From assembly GCA_024509875.1 (NCBI GenBank), contig JAMPIV010000280.1:282229-346228 (forward strand): a DNA stretch of 64,000 nt, read 5' to 3'. A program made the position numbers and the translations under genes. The notes beneath the pieces were generated by a model. It was not told where the DNA came from. It did no database searches and was given only the letters and a program-made list of their open reading frames with translations. This DNA is from Oreohelix idahoensis. Lineage: Eukaryota > Mollusca > Gastropoda > Stylommatophora > Oreohelicidae. This document shows positions 1 to 8,889 of this stretch, piece after piece. How positions within the stretch are numbered: the first letter of the stretch is position 1; each line of letters opens with the position of its first letter.

Positions 1-985
1 CTAATGAGATAAAGGTAGAAGAGGAAGTAAGTAAGTAAATATTACAATACATCGCCTCGTATAGTTCCCAGAAATCTCTAATGTGATAAAGGAAGAAGAG
101 GAAGTAAGTAAGTAAATATTACAATACATCACCTTGTATAGTTCCCAGAAATCTCTAATGAGATAAAGGTAGAAGAGGAAGTAAGTAAGTAAATATTACA
201 ATACATCGCCTCATATAGTTCCCAGAAATCTCTAATGAGATAAAGGTAGAAGAGGAAGTAAGTAAGTAAATATTACAATACATCACCTCGTATAGTTCCC
301 AGAAATCTCTAATGAGATAAAGGTAGAAGAGGAAGTAAGTAAGTAAATATTACAATACATCGCCTCGTATAGTTCCCAGAAATCTCTAATGAGATAAAGG
401 TAGAAGAGGAAGTAAGTAAGTAAATATTACAATACATCACCACGTATAGTTCCCAGAAATCTCTAATGAGATAAAGGTAGAAGAGGAAGTAAGTAAATAT
501 TACAATACATCGCCTCATACAGTTCCCAGAAATCTCTAATGAGATAAAGGTAGAAGAGGGAGTAAGTAAGTAAGTAACTAAATATTACAATACATCGCCT
601 CGTAAAGTTCCCAGAAATCTCTAATGAGATAAAGGTAGAAGAGGAAGTAAGTAAGTAAGTAAGTAAATATTACAATACATCGCCACGTATAGTTCCCAGA
701 AATCTCTAATGAGATAAAGGTAGAAGAGGAAGTAAGTAAGTAAATATTACAATACATCGCCACGTAAAGTTCCCAGAAATCTCTAATGAGATAAAGGTAG
801 AAGAGGAAGTAAGTAAGTAAGTAAGTAAATATTACAATACATCGCCACGTATAGTTCCCAGAAATCTCTAATGAGATAAAGGTAGAAGAGTAAGTAAGTA
901 AGTAAATATTACAATACATCGCCTCGTATAGTTTCCAGAAATCTCTAATGAGATAAAGGTAGAAGAGGAAGTAAGTAAGTGACGG
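1..985. repeat. 77-bp minisatellite, array 1 (about 13 units)
   Basis: Near-identical units start at 1, 78 and 155 and continue to about 985. Each holds a constant block (AATATTACAATACATCGCC, TATAGTTCCCAGAAATCTC, TAATGAGATAAAGG, TAGAAGAGGA) followed by a variable number of GTAA/AAGT tetramers, so some units are a few bases longer. Sites such as CCTCGT, CCACGT and CCTTGT vary between units. The minus-strand reading frames stay open through the array by chance composition and are not taken as genes. Confidence 0.95.
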
Positions 986-1690
986 TGTACTCTCCATAGA
1001 AAAAAAAAAGCGAGTTGCATGATACTGTGGTTTCCGGTGCGCCTTCTGGCCCAGTATCTACGACTTTAGCACCTGTTCAACGGGAGAGTGGGCTCATCCC
1101 TAATCTGTTTATGTTCCCAGTAGTAGACTATTCGCAAGCAGCCTGGGGGTGTCACTGCTCTGCGCGGACCTTGTTTACCGAGGCGGCGTCCGAGCTCGTA
1201 TGGTGAAAATATGGTTGCGTTATCTTCAAAATAGCCCTGTCTTTCCCGTGGCTTTTCTGCCATCCTGCAACTTTGAGTTAGGGAGTTCTGAGCTCCAGTC
1301 TTTTTCCCAGGCATTTTATCCTGGCCTGGCACGCATACAGAGGACCCCACTTCTGGTTCTAAGTTAGCAGTTGGGGATAGGTGGGGTAGCACACTGTGCA
1401 TTCCCCGTCATCCAGGGGGCTCTCCAACTATGCAGAGCTTGCACAATGCTGTGCTCTGGTTCTGGGCTCTCCCAAAGAATCCTCACGTCCTGCACAGAGC
1501 CACTTCCCGATACCCACCACCTGCCAACCCTCCATTGTAGAAATCTCCTGCATGCGGCCATCCAGTCAAGAGCCAGTATTAAGTCTGGTGCCCAAGTGAT
1601 CCCCCCAAGCTCAGTGTGCAATGCTGGGTTCTCATCATGCTGCAACACAGGAGGGATTGTGATGCTCAGCCATCTCTCTCAATTCTGCAC
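986..1690 (-). mobile_element. Unclassified 0.7-kb dispersed insertion splitting the minisatellite
   Basis: GC-richer sequence with no repeat units interrupts the 77-bp array, which resumes at about 1691. Both borders lie in GTAAGTAAGT runs, so a target-site duplication cannot be told from the array itself. The reverse complement of about 1370-1660 matches 7890-8115 (shared translated motif WESPEPEH then SWRAP/IWRAP), so this is a dispersed family. A 10-base A run at 1001-1010 could be a poly(A) tail of an element read on the minus strand. No recognised protein domain; the minus-strand open frames may be remnants of a LINE C-terminus. Confidence 0.6.
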
Positions 1691-2155
1691 CGATAAGTAA
1701 GTAAGTAAATATTACAATACATCGCCACGTAAAGTTCCCAGAAATCTCTAATGAGATAAAGGTAGAAGAGGAAGTAAGTAAGTAAGTAAGTAAATATTAC
1801 AATACATCGCCACGTATAGTTCCCAGAAATCTCTAATGAGATAAAAGTAGAAGAGGAAGTAAGTAAGTAAATATTACAATACATCGCCACGTATAGTTCC
1901 CAGAAATCTCTTATGAGATAAAGGTAGAAGAGGAAGTAAGTAAGTAAATATTACAATACATCACCTCGTATAGTTCCCAGAAATCTCTAATGAGATAAAG
2001 GTAGAAGAGTAAGTAAGTAAGTAAATATTACAATACATCGCCTCGTATAGTTCCCAGAAATCTCTAATGAGATAAAGGTAGAAGAGGAAGTAAGTAAGTA
2101 AATATTACAATACATCGCCTCGTATAGTTCCCAGAAATCTCTAATGAGATAAAGC
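1691..2155. repeat. 77-bp minisatellite, array 2 (about 6 units)
   Basis: Continuation of the array that starts at base 1, same unit and same GTAA length variation. It ends after TCTCTAATGAGATAAAG at about 2153, where unique sequence begins. Confidence 0.93.
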
Positions 2156-2164
2156 AAGAATAGG

Positions 2165-2360
2165 ACTAATGCTAACTAAGGCATGTCGTAGCAGGTGACT
2201 AATATAAGGTCGTGCATGGCGCTAGCAACCTCATCATGTAAAACAAATAGCTACTGCAACCACTGCTACAAAAGCATGTGAATGCTTAGGTCAGGCTTCC
2301 TGTGAGAGGACCAGCTGTAGTGGTGACTCCCTGCTCTATAAGGAGCACAAGGGGAAAAAA
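2165..2360 (+). repeat. Dispersed repeat, SINE-core-like family, copy 1
   Basis: The stretch with GGTGACTAATAT, CATGTAAAA, GCATGTGAATGCTTAGG, CAGGCTTCCTGT and AGCTGTAGTG matches the reverse complement of 25905-26110 and, more weakly, 15765-15900. Three diverged copies in one window make it a dispersed family of about 190 bp. No tRNA-like promoter was found, so the SINE label is a guess. Confidence 0.55.
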
Positions 2361-2726
2361 TGATGAAGATTACAATACATCATAGTTACATACCTCCGTC
2401 AGTTCACAGGAAGACAAATCGAATCTGGGTTCTGGATCTTGCTGAGCCTGAAATCAACATTAATTTTTTGGGGATAATCAGACAGCCCAATCAATGAAGA
2501 TGGTTCTCGTTACTGCACAGTTTATTTGACAAATACTTCCATTAAATTCATCCTAACCATATTCTTCCTCTTGAGGTGTTTTCTACATCTCTCAATAAAT
2601 ATTCCCTCCAACTCTGCAACTCAGGTGTGTCTCTCAAATCTCAGCAGTTGTATCCTTCATTTCTTTACAACTGTGGGCTACATCTACCAGTTCTGTTGCT
2701 GTTTCTTCTCTTCTTCTTCTTTGTTT
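2361..2726. other. No recognised feature
   Basis: AT-rich and T/C-rich sequence with short chance open frames. No repeat or coding signal that I can support. Confidence 0.5.
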
Positions 2727-2940
2727 GCTGCCATCAATGGTACCTATACCTTGTAGCGGTATGGCAGCTTGTGTACCCTGACAATCCCCAGAGCTATGCC
2801 AGTGGGAGATTTACTCCTGGTAGGTTCAACCAAGCTAGACTGGTCTGCGTGGGTAGGGGTCAGACAAAAGCTGGTACTCTGGTCCTCCAGGTTGGGGGTT
2901 TTAGCACAGGGCCGACACCCCTGTCTATGTAAAAATACAC
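2727..2940 (+). mobile_element. LINE-A 5' untranslated region fragment
   Basis: Nearly identical to the 5' leader of the intact LINE-A at 34091-34300 (from CTGCCATCAATGGTACC through CAGGGCCGACACCCCTGTCT). A 5'-end-only fragment is unusual, because LINE copies are normally 5'-truncated; it was presumably left by deletion. It abuts a minus-strand LINE-A 3' end at 2960. Confidence 0.85.
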
Positions 2941-2959
2941 TACAGTCCCAATATAATGC

Positions 2960-3165
2960 GGATTCTCTGCTTCTTCTTCTTTGGTCGCTAACTGACAAAG
3001 CAATCAGTGACCATCACGCGTCTTGGTGGCGTCTTGTAGGGCAGCAACAAACTGTCTTCACTTTGCTCGGCTGACAGCCATCCTTCGTGTGGTGCTTCAG
3101 CTCTGGTTGGTGCTTAGCATCTCTGCCTCCACTGTTCTCCTCCAAGTGGCTTTTGGCCATCATTG
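2960..3165 (-). mobile_element. LINE-A 3' end, 5'-truncated, reverse orientation
   Basis: Read on the minus strand it carries the end of the reverse transcriptase ORF (GMAVSRAK-like coding), the GCTGCCCTACAAGACGCCACC 3' motif region and a GAAGAAGAAG tail at 2964-2978. It corresponds to about 37180-37410 of LINE-A with many substitutions and small indels, so it is an older copy. Confidence 0.8.
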
Positions 3166-3532
3166 ATTTTGTTTTCCTTCTGGAAATGAAGCAGATGGCA
3201 GTGTTCCAAACTTTCTTCCTCTACCTTTCAACTCCCCAAGAAGCAAAGGCGTTCAACAAAGTTATGCCAAGTCTTCCTGTCCCGTGCCATCCTCTCAAGG
3301 TCTTTCCATGTCGTCTTCATCCCCTTCATGTCTGTCTCCAGTTCTCTTCTCCATGTGTTCTTTTGTCTTCCTCTACCTCTCTTACCCTGGGGATTTCAGA
3401 ACAAGAACTGCCTGGTAATGCCATTGACAGGTTTTTCTCAATGTGTGTCCTATCCACTCTATCATCTTCTTCTCATTTCTTTTTTTCCACTGGCACCACT
3501 TGTCTAGTTATTGTCACCAGTTCCAAATTAGA

Positions 3533-3734
3533 CAAGCATGGGAAACTAAGAGCCAGGGATCCAGATCTCCAGGATGACCCAAAGTCCGCTGGGGGGGACA
3601 ACATTAGACAGTCTTTGAAGGACCGAGGACTAGAGTGGAACCAAGCCAGGAGGAAGACTGCCGATAGAATAGTATGGCGCTCTCTCTTACAAACCTCTAC
3701 ACCTCACGGTAGAAGAGGAATGAATAAGTAAGTA
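3533..3734 (+). mobile_element. LINE-C 3' end, 0.2-kb truncated insertion with TSD
   Basis: Encodes the C-terminal LINE-C stretch (motifs [12 protein letters not shown], [22 protein letters not shown]), then CACGGTAGAAGAGGAATGAA and an AAGTAAGTAAGT tail. Target-site duplication AGTTCCAAATTAGA lies at 3519-3532 and 3735-3748. Inserted into the reverse-oriented LINE-B fragment. Confidence 0.9.
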
Positions 3735-3783
3735 AGTTCCAAATTAGAGACCTTGTCACACCATTTCTAATCCTTCTATTCTA

Positions 3784-4158
3784 CCATCATCATCATTCCT
3801 TTCCGTTCCCCGTGGAACATAAGGGCTGAAACAGTTGCTCTCCATCAATTTCTATTCTGGGCTGTCTTTTTTAGCTGTGCCCAAGTCATTCCTAATTCCT
3901 TAGCCTCCTCTTCCACAGTTCTTCTTCAAGTTCTCCTTGGCCTCCGCACTCTTCTATTTCCTTGTGGGTTCCAGTCAAAGGCACCTCTGGCTATGCTTGA
4001 TTGTTATCTTCTGAGTGTATGTCCTATCCATCCCCACTTTCTTACCTTAATTTCCATTTGTATTGGCTGTTGCCCGCATCTTTTCCTTAGCTCTACATTT
4101 GTTATTACATCTGGCCATCTTATACAGAGGATCCGTCGGAAACATCTATTTCCAAATA
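3784..4158 (-). mobile_element. Third LINE family (ATG tail), truncated 3' end
   Basis: Read on the minus strand it encodes a non-LTR reverse transcriptase C-terminus ([27 protein letters not shown]) and ends in an ATGATGATG tail. TSD CTTCTATTCTA lies at 3773-3783 and 4159-4169. Inserted in the same LINE-B fragment as the LINE-C piece. It resembles LINE-B but has a different tail and terminal coding sequence. Confidence 0.8.
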
Positions 4159-4623
4159 CTTCTATTCTATGCAAGCAACCATTTATGAAAGTCTGAAGCT
4201 TTTTCTTTTCTTTTTTTTCTGGGATGCATAAAAAGTACATTTAATCCTAGAGACACTGCACTTTTAAGTGCTGGAGGGAGCAGACTAATCTGAAATGTCC
4301 CTGGCTTCAACATTCTTTCCCCCCCCCCCTTCCCCGGTCACATAGAGATCTACCAAATGATCCCCTTGTGATCAACCAGTGGATCGTGATTGACAGTTTA
4401 CCAGCCCCCTGCTTTAACACATTAACTACCGCGAGCCGGTGGGACCGGCTTTGGAAATCCTATCATTTGGACTGCGAGCCGCTCAGCGTCGATCTATTTT
4501 TAGTAATAAAGCGAATGAAATATGTACTGAAACACTTTCTGATCTGGTTCGAGATTTTAAAATGCTACCGGAAAACAAATTACCAAAGCATGGTTGTTGT
4601 AGAACAATGGAAAATTGATATTA

Positions 4624-5952
4624 CGAGGGAAGGTCAAAAAGTAATGCCTCCTATTTTTTATATATGTAAATACTGCATCGGTGTGCAATTTGTAAATTTA
4701 GCAGGATTCCTAAAACACTCTTCTGCACTGTATAGCATTACCAACCTGTTTCTGTAACAGGTGGCACCACTGTAACAGTTTTAAAATGGCTGCCAAAGAC
4801 GTTCAGTTAAAACAAAGTTATGTCATAGAATTCCTCAATGCTGAAGGCGAGACCCCAATTCGCATCCACGAACATTTGAAGAATGTTTATGGAGATTCAA
4901 CAGTGGATGTTAGCACTGTCTGACATCGGGTACATCGTTGTGACGAAGCTGAAGTAGGTCAATCCTCAATGGCTGACGCAAATCGGACTGGCCGTCCGTC
5001 TACCGCAGTGACTCCACACAACATTCATCGAGCTGATGGCATCATTCGTGGTGACACTGGATGAACTTTCTTCCATGTTGTCCATTAGTAAAGGCAGTGT
5101 CCAGAACATCATTAACGACCTTGGTTATTCAAATGTTTGTGTGCGGTGGGTACCCAGAATGTTGACAGACAGACATAAAGAAACAAGGAAAACCATAGCC
5201 ATCAACCTCCTGCACCGTTACGAAACTGAAGGAGAAGATTTTTTATCGAATCTTGTGACAGGTGTTTGAGACTTGGGTTCATTTTTTTGAACCAGAATCC
5301 AAGAGGCAGTCAATGGAATGGCATCACACAACATCGCCGACAAGAAAGAAGTTCAAAAGTTCACCATCTGAAGGAAAAGTTATGGCCTCCGTGTTTTGGG
5401 ATGAGAAGGGTGTGATTCTTCTCGACTTCTTGGAACAGGGAAACACGGTGAATGCAGACCGTTACATTGAAACTTTGAAGAAGCTTAGAGGTCGTCTTCG
5501 GTGACTTTACCCATTAAAAGATCAGAGAACTGCACTTCTGTTGCACGATAATGCCATGCCACACACCGCTAAACGCACCATTGATGCGATTGCAGAATTT
5601 GGCTGGACATTATTACCACATCCCCCTTACAGTCCCGATCTTGCACCTTCTGACTTCCATCTGTTTGGACCACTGAAAGAAGATCTTCGCGGACATCACT
5701 TTGAGGACACCGAGACCCTTAAACGCGCCGTACGCCAATGGTTTATGAAAGAGGACACACATTTTTACCGTGCGGGGATACATGCTCTTGTGAGAAGATG
5801 GACAAAAACTGTAACAAATAACGGAAACTACATTGAGAAATAAATTTTTGAAGTTCAGACTTGGGGCTACATTTCAATGTGAATTTTATCTGTTTTCTTG
5901 CCTATTGAATGAAATTAAAAATTACGAGGCATTACTTTTTGACTGTCCCTCG
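4624..5952 (+). mobile_element. Mariner-like DNA transposon, complete but dead
   Basis: 1329 bp, bounded by TA at 4622-4623 and 5953-5954. The terminal inverted repeats of about 26 bp read CGAGGGAAGGTCAAAAAGTA at the left and, reverse-complemented, CGAGGGACAGTCAAAAAGTA at the right. It holds one degraded D,D34D transposase. Length and TA target are typical of mariner. Confidence 0.93.
4786..5843 (+). pseudogene. Mariner transposase (D,D34D), inactivated
   Basis: Begins ATGGCTGCCAAAGACGTTCAG (MAAKDVQLK) with a paired helix-turn-helix N-terminus (IRIHEHLKNVYGD). It ends with HDNAMPHTAKR, then YSPDLAPSDFHLFGPL and a TAA at the end of GNYIEK. The spacing from the Asp of HDN to the Asp of PSDFH is 34 residues, the mariner signature. 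Lesions: TGA at about 4921 where a Trp is expected, a frameshift near 5035, a frameshift at 5262-5268, and TGA at about 5504. The first catalytic Asp, expected just before ETWVH, is lost in the 5262-5268 lesion. The protein cannot be active. Confidence 0.92.
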
Positions 5953-6639
5953 TATGTTCATATTTTTCAACGTTTTGGGTTAGTTACCAAATCGTGTAAA
6001 ACTGTTTACCGTGGCAACTAGTGATAGGACCATAAAAAATGCTTGTACATCTCATCTAACGGATGAATAGTCTAGAAACTTGTTTCAACAATTGACTGAT
6101 AGATCTAGTGACAAGGACAAGAGTGAAAACGGTGTGCACATTGATTGAAATAGTGATTTTGATAGAGATGGGGCGCAAGCAGTTATAATTGGGAAAATAT
6201 TGCAAGTCCTTGGCCATCAGAGGGCCGTCAAATAGTAACAACCTCTATTAGAGTTACAAATGGTGCTTATTGTAATAGTACATTCATTTATCTTTAAAAT
6301 GACGTGTAATTCATAACAATCTGTAAACAATTACAAAAACTACAGCTTACTTTTGTGCAGACACCTACAGGATGAAAATGGGAAAAAAATTTAATTCGGC
6401 CACAGTGTGTTTTTCAATTCGGTAGTTAATCCACTTCCAACACAGGAACACAAAGAGTGTAGCTCTGCTCTACTCACCAGCAGTTCTTGATCTTGTTGCC
6501 TCTTTCTGCATTTTTCACTCTGACGTCGAAACAGTGGCATTTTTTTCTTGCTGGATTCTGACTTCTTGCAACTGCCTCCAGAGGCCTCTCCTGTTTTGAA
6601 TAAATGCAATGCCAAAATATTAAAACAAATGACTCTCTT

Positions 6640-7264
6640 TCACACTTCTACTACAACTAGTTTGTGTTTGTTCACTACAGCTGTTGTTATTGATCCAGCC
6701 CATCTTACCCTTCGGCCTAATTTACTACAGCTAAATTTCATTTCATAACCCTCCACTCCCAAAGGAGCATAGGCCTTCAACAAACACATGCCAAGTCCTC
6801 CTGTCACGTGCCATCATCTCAAGTTCTTTCCACCTTCTTCTCATCATTTTCACCTCTTTTTCCAGCTCTCTTCTCCATGTGCTTCTTGGTCTACCTCTGC
6901 CTCTCTTGCCCTGGGGGTCCAGAACAAGGACTGCCTTGTAATGCTATCAATAGGTTTCCTCAGCGTGTGTCCTATCCAGCTAAATGGTACTAATGTTACT
7001 CTATGGCTAAATCTCACTTCATATCTGTGATGTTTTAACGTATAAGCAGCGGATGTAATGTTGTTATTGTTGTTCTAGAACCAGTGGCGCTTGGGCTCTC
7101 ACCCTTCGACCCAATTTACTACAGCTAAATAGTACTATTATATTACTGCATGGCTAAATCTCACTTCGTATCTGTGATGTTTTAATGTATAAGCAGCAGA
7201 TGTAATGTTGTTATTGCTGTTCTAGATCCAGCGGCGTTTGTGCTCTCGCCCATTGACCCAATGC
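6640..7264. repeat. About 144-bp tandem repeat, 2.5 copies, split by LINE-B
   Basis: Units at 6986-7129 and 7130-7264 share GGCTAAATCTCACTTC, TATCTGTGATGTTTTAA, GTATAAGCAGC, GATGTAATGTTGTTATTG and a CTCTCGCCC-like end. A partial older unit lies just left of the LINE-B insertion, at about 6682-6736. Confidence 0.8.
6737..6976 (-). mobile_element. LINE-B 3' end, short insertion with TSD
   Basis: Minus-strand copy of the last 240 bp of LINE-B (compare 11670-11910), with its ATGA-type tail at the left (TTCATTTCATAACCC). TSD CAGCTAAAT lies at 6728-6736 and 6977-6985, inside the 144-bp tandem repeat. Confidence 0.9.
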
Positions 7265-7504
7265 CTTGTAGTGGTACAGGTCTGTACCCTTTTATCCTAA
7301 ATCCTAGGGGATAGCTTTGTTTCGGAAACCTGATTTTTGTTTTTGAGTTTTCAGATGTCACCCAAGACACATTCGAAAAGTAGCCCAAATCACCCAAAAT
7401 AGCCCAAGCTGTCCAAACTGCATACCAAAAATAGTCAGAAATCACCCTAACTGTGATAGAAAAGTAGCCCAAAGAAGCTTCCAGGTTTCAGAATAGTTCG
7501 ATTT
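7265..7504. other. No recognised feature
   Basis: Contains several short AGCCCAAAT/CACCCAAAATAGCCC phrases at 7380-7470 that may be a degenerate local repeat. Nothing else is supported. Confidence 0.4.
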
Positions 7505-7860
7505 TCTTCTTCTTCTTCTTCTTCATTCATCCTCAGACGTCAACTTGAATATGTTCCAAGAAATCAGTGGTCAGTCAGGGGCTGTTGACATCTCTGCAGA
7601 ACTCCTCCAGGAATGGCACCGGTGATCGCCACACACCCCCCTCCCCCCACACGTTGGGCACCCCTGAAGCAGATGCCATGCAGTCACAGCACCAGTGCCA
7701 CACTCACCAGCAGCTCCCATCCCCAACTTGTTGAACAGATGGCATCCCAATCCATCGTGACCCCGTGACCCGCACAAAGTCCGAAGACCACTACCCGCCC
7801 ACCCCCGCCGAGCCGGCAACACACATCATCTTTATTGTAACCGGGATGTCCCCCCCCCCG
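7505..7860 (-). mobile_element. GAA-tailed dispersed repeat, reverse orientation
   Basis: A TTCTTCTTC run at 7505-7530 followed by CAGACGTCAACTTGAATATG, AAATCAGTGGTCAG and so on matches 13243-13365 (CAGACGTCTACCTGAATATG). It is therefore a dispersed 3' end with a (GAA)n tail, of a SINE or LINE. The sequence right of about 7640 (GC-rich with C runs) is open on the minus strand and may be the rest of the element, but only the first 130 bp are supported by a second copy. Confidence 0.6.
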
Positions 7861-7889
7861 ACAAAACTCCCAGCCTCTTCATAAGTTAC

Positions 7890-8115
7890 ACCCAAGTCAA
7901 GTTGAGGCAGTCATTTCTCATTTGGCCACATGCAGGAAGATGCCACTATGGACCCAGGATAGGTAGGGGGAGCTCAGAAGTGGCTCTGTGGGAGAGCCCA
8001 GAACCAGAACACGGTATTTTAGCTCTGCATATTTGGAGAGCCCCTATGGATGGCAGGGAATGCACAGTATGCCACATACTTCTTCCAAATAGCTTGGGAC
8101 CAAATGTGATGATCC
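7890..8115 (+). mobile_element. Dispersed repeat shared with 986-1690
   Basis: Contains GGGAGAGCCCAGAACCAGA, GGAGAGCCCC and GGGAATGCACAGT, matching the reverse complement of about 1370-1480. The translated motif WESPEPEH is shared. The family is unknown to me. Confidence 0.65.
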
Positions 8116-8282
8116 TTCAAATGCAAGCCAGGCTTGTTTCAGAATAGCAGAAAAGTTACAGAAAAAGACTAGATCTACAGTGTAGATAATACCAAGGAGT
8201 CTTCAACGTGGTATTGGCTGCAAAACAACGAGAAGCTCAGCAGCCCTAGTTAAACAACAAAAAATCCATCGCCAGAATTTTA

Positions 8283-8470
8283 TCATTCATTGTTCCACTG
8301 GCACTTTTCTGGTTCTTGTCCCCAGTTCCAAATACCTAATGATGTCATACCATTTCAATAATTCTATTCTAAGCACGCAACAAATTGATGAAAATTTGTA
8401 ATTTCTTGGTTGTTTTTTCATTGTTCTCATGCTTCACAACCAAACATTAGGACTGACTTGACAATTTATG
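8283..8470 (-). mobile_element. LINE-B fragment, reverse orientation
   Basis: Matches the reverse complement of about 11500-11650 of LINE-B (TGTTCCACTGGCAC, GATGTCATACCATTT, CTATTCTAAGCACGCAAC). Diverged and without an open frame. Confidence 0.8.
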
Positions 8471-8474
8471 TTGA

Positions 8475-8883
8475 CAATTCTGATTTTTACTAATCAATTA
8501 CTATTGCTAACTTCTGCTAAACAATTAGTACAGTAAAGTCTACAAATCGACTACTACAGCCATTCCTACTAATCAATTACTTGAGTATATTCTACCAAAC
8601 CAGTTACTTCACATAAATTCTAGTAATCAATTACCACAGCTGAATTCTATTCATCAACTACTACATTAAATTCTATTAATTGAATACTATAGCTAAACAG
8701 TACTGATCTACAGCTAAGTACTATTACAAATTACCACAAGTGCATTTCGCTACCTGATTACTACAGCTACCACTAATTAATTACTATAGCTAAAGTTCTA
8801 CTAATCAATTATTAAAGGTAACAATTACTATAGATAACATCTACTAATTAATTACTGTAGTTAATTTCTACAAACCAATTACA
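8475..8883. repeat. 27-bp AT-rich minisatellite, left half
   Basis: Degenerate units of TACTAATCAATTACTATAG plus CTAATTTC. Units here are more diverged than in the right half (11917-12335). LINE-B interrupts the array. Confidence 0.85.
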
Positions 8884-8889
8884 TTGAAA

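Larger units (their letters stand above)
3228..4210 (-). mobile_element. LINE-B 3' part, reverse orientation, with two nested insertions
   Basis: The minus strand matches the C-terminal reverse transcriptase coding region of LINE-B (about 11530-11900). It is split twice, at 3533-3734 and 3784-4158. Removing both inserts restores continuity from CTTGTCTAGTTATTG... to GCAAGCAACCATTTATGAAAG. Both inserts are flanked by duplications of LINE-B sequence. Degraded and non-coding. Confidence 0.85.
4426..6425. mobile_element. Possible TTAA-bounded piggyBac-like element hosting a mariner
   Basis: TTAA at 4422-4425 is followed by CTACCG, and CGGTAG is followed by TTAA at 6426-6429. This gives a TTAA duplication with a 6-bp terminal inverted repeat. 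Near the left end AGCCGGT/ACCGGCT forms a hairpin around GGG. An acidic, S/D-rich open stretch at about 6080-6230 resembles piggyBac transposase N-termini. Without the mariner it would be about 670 bp, close to the two better-supported TTAA elements here. The inverted repeat is too short for a firm call. Confidence 0.35.

Noticed and set aside
578..997. 139-codon minus-strand frame in the 77-bp minisatellite
   Set aside because: All three minus-strand frames happen to be open across the unit, and the 77-bp period rotates frames. The repetitive hydrophobic translation reflects the repeat, not a protein.
1015..1700. Several short frames on both strands in the first insert
   Set aside because: Shared pieces with 7890-8115 show it is a dispersed repeat. 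The frames overlap each other on opposite strands and none has a domain.
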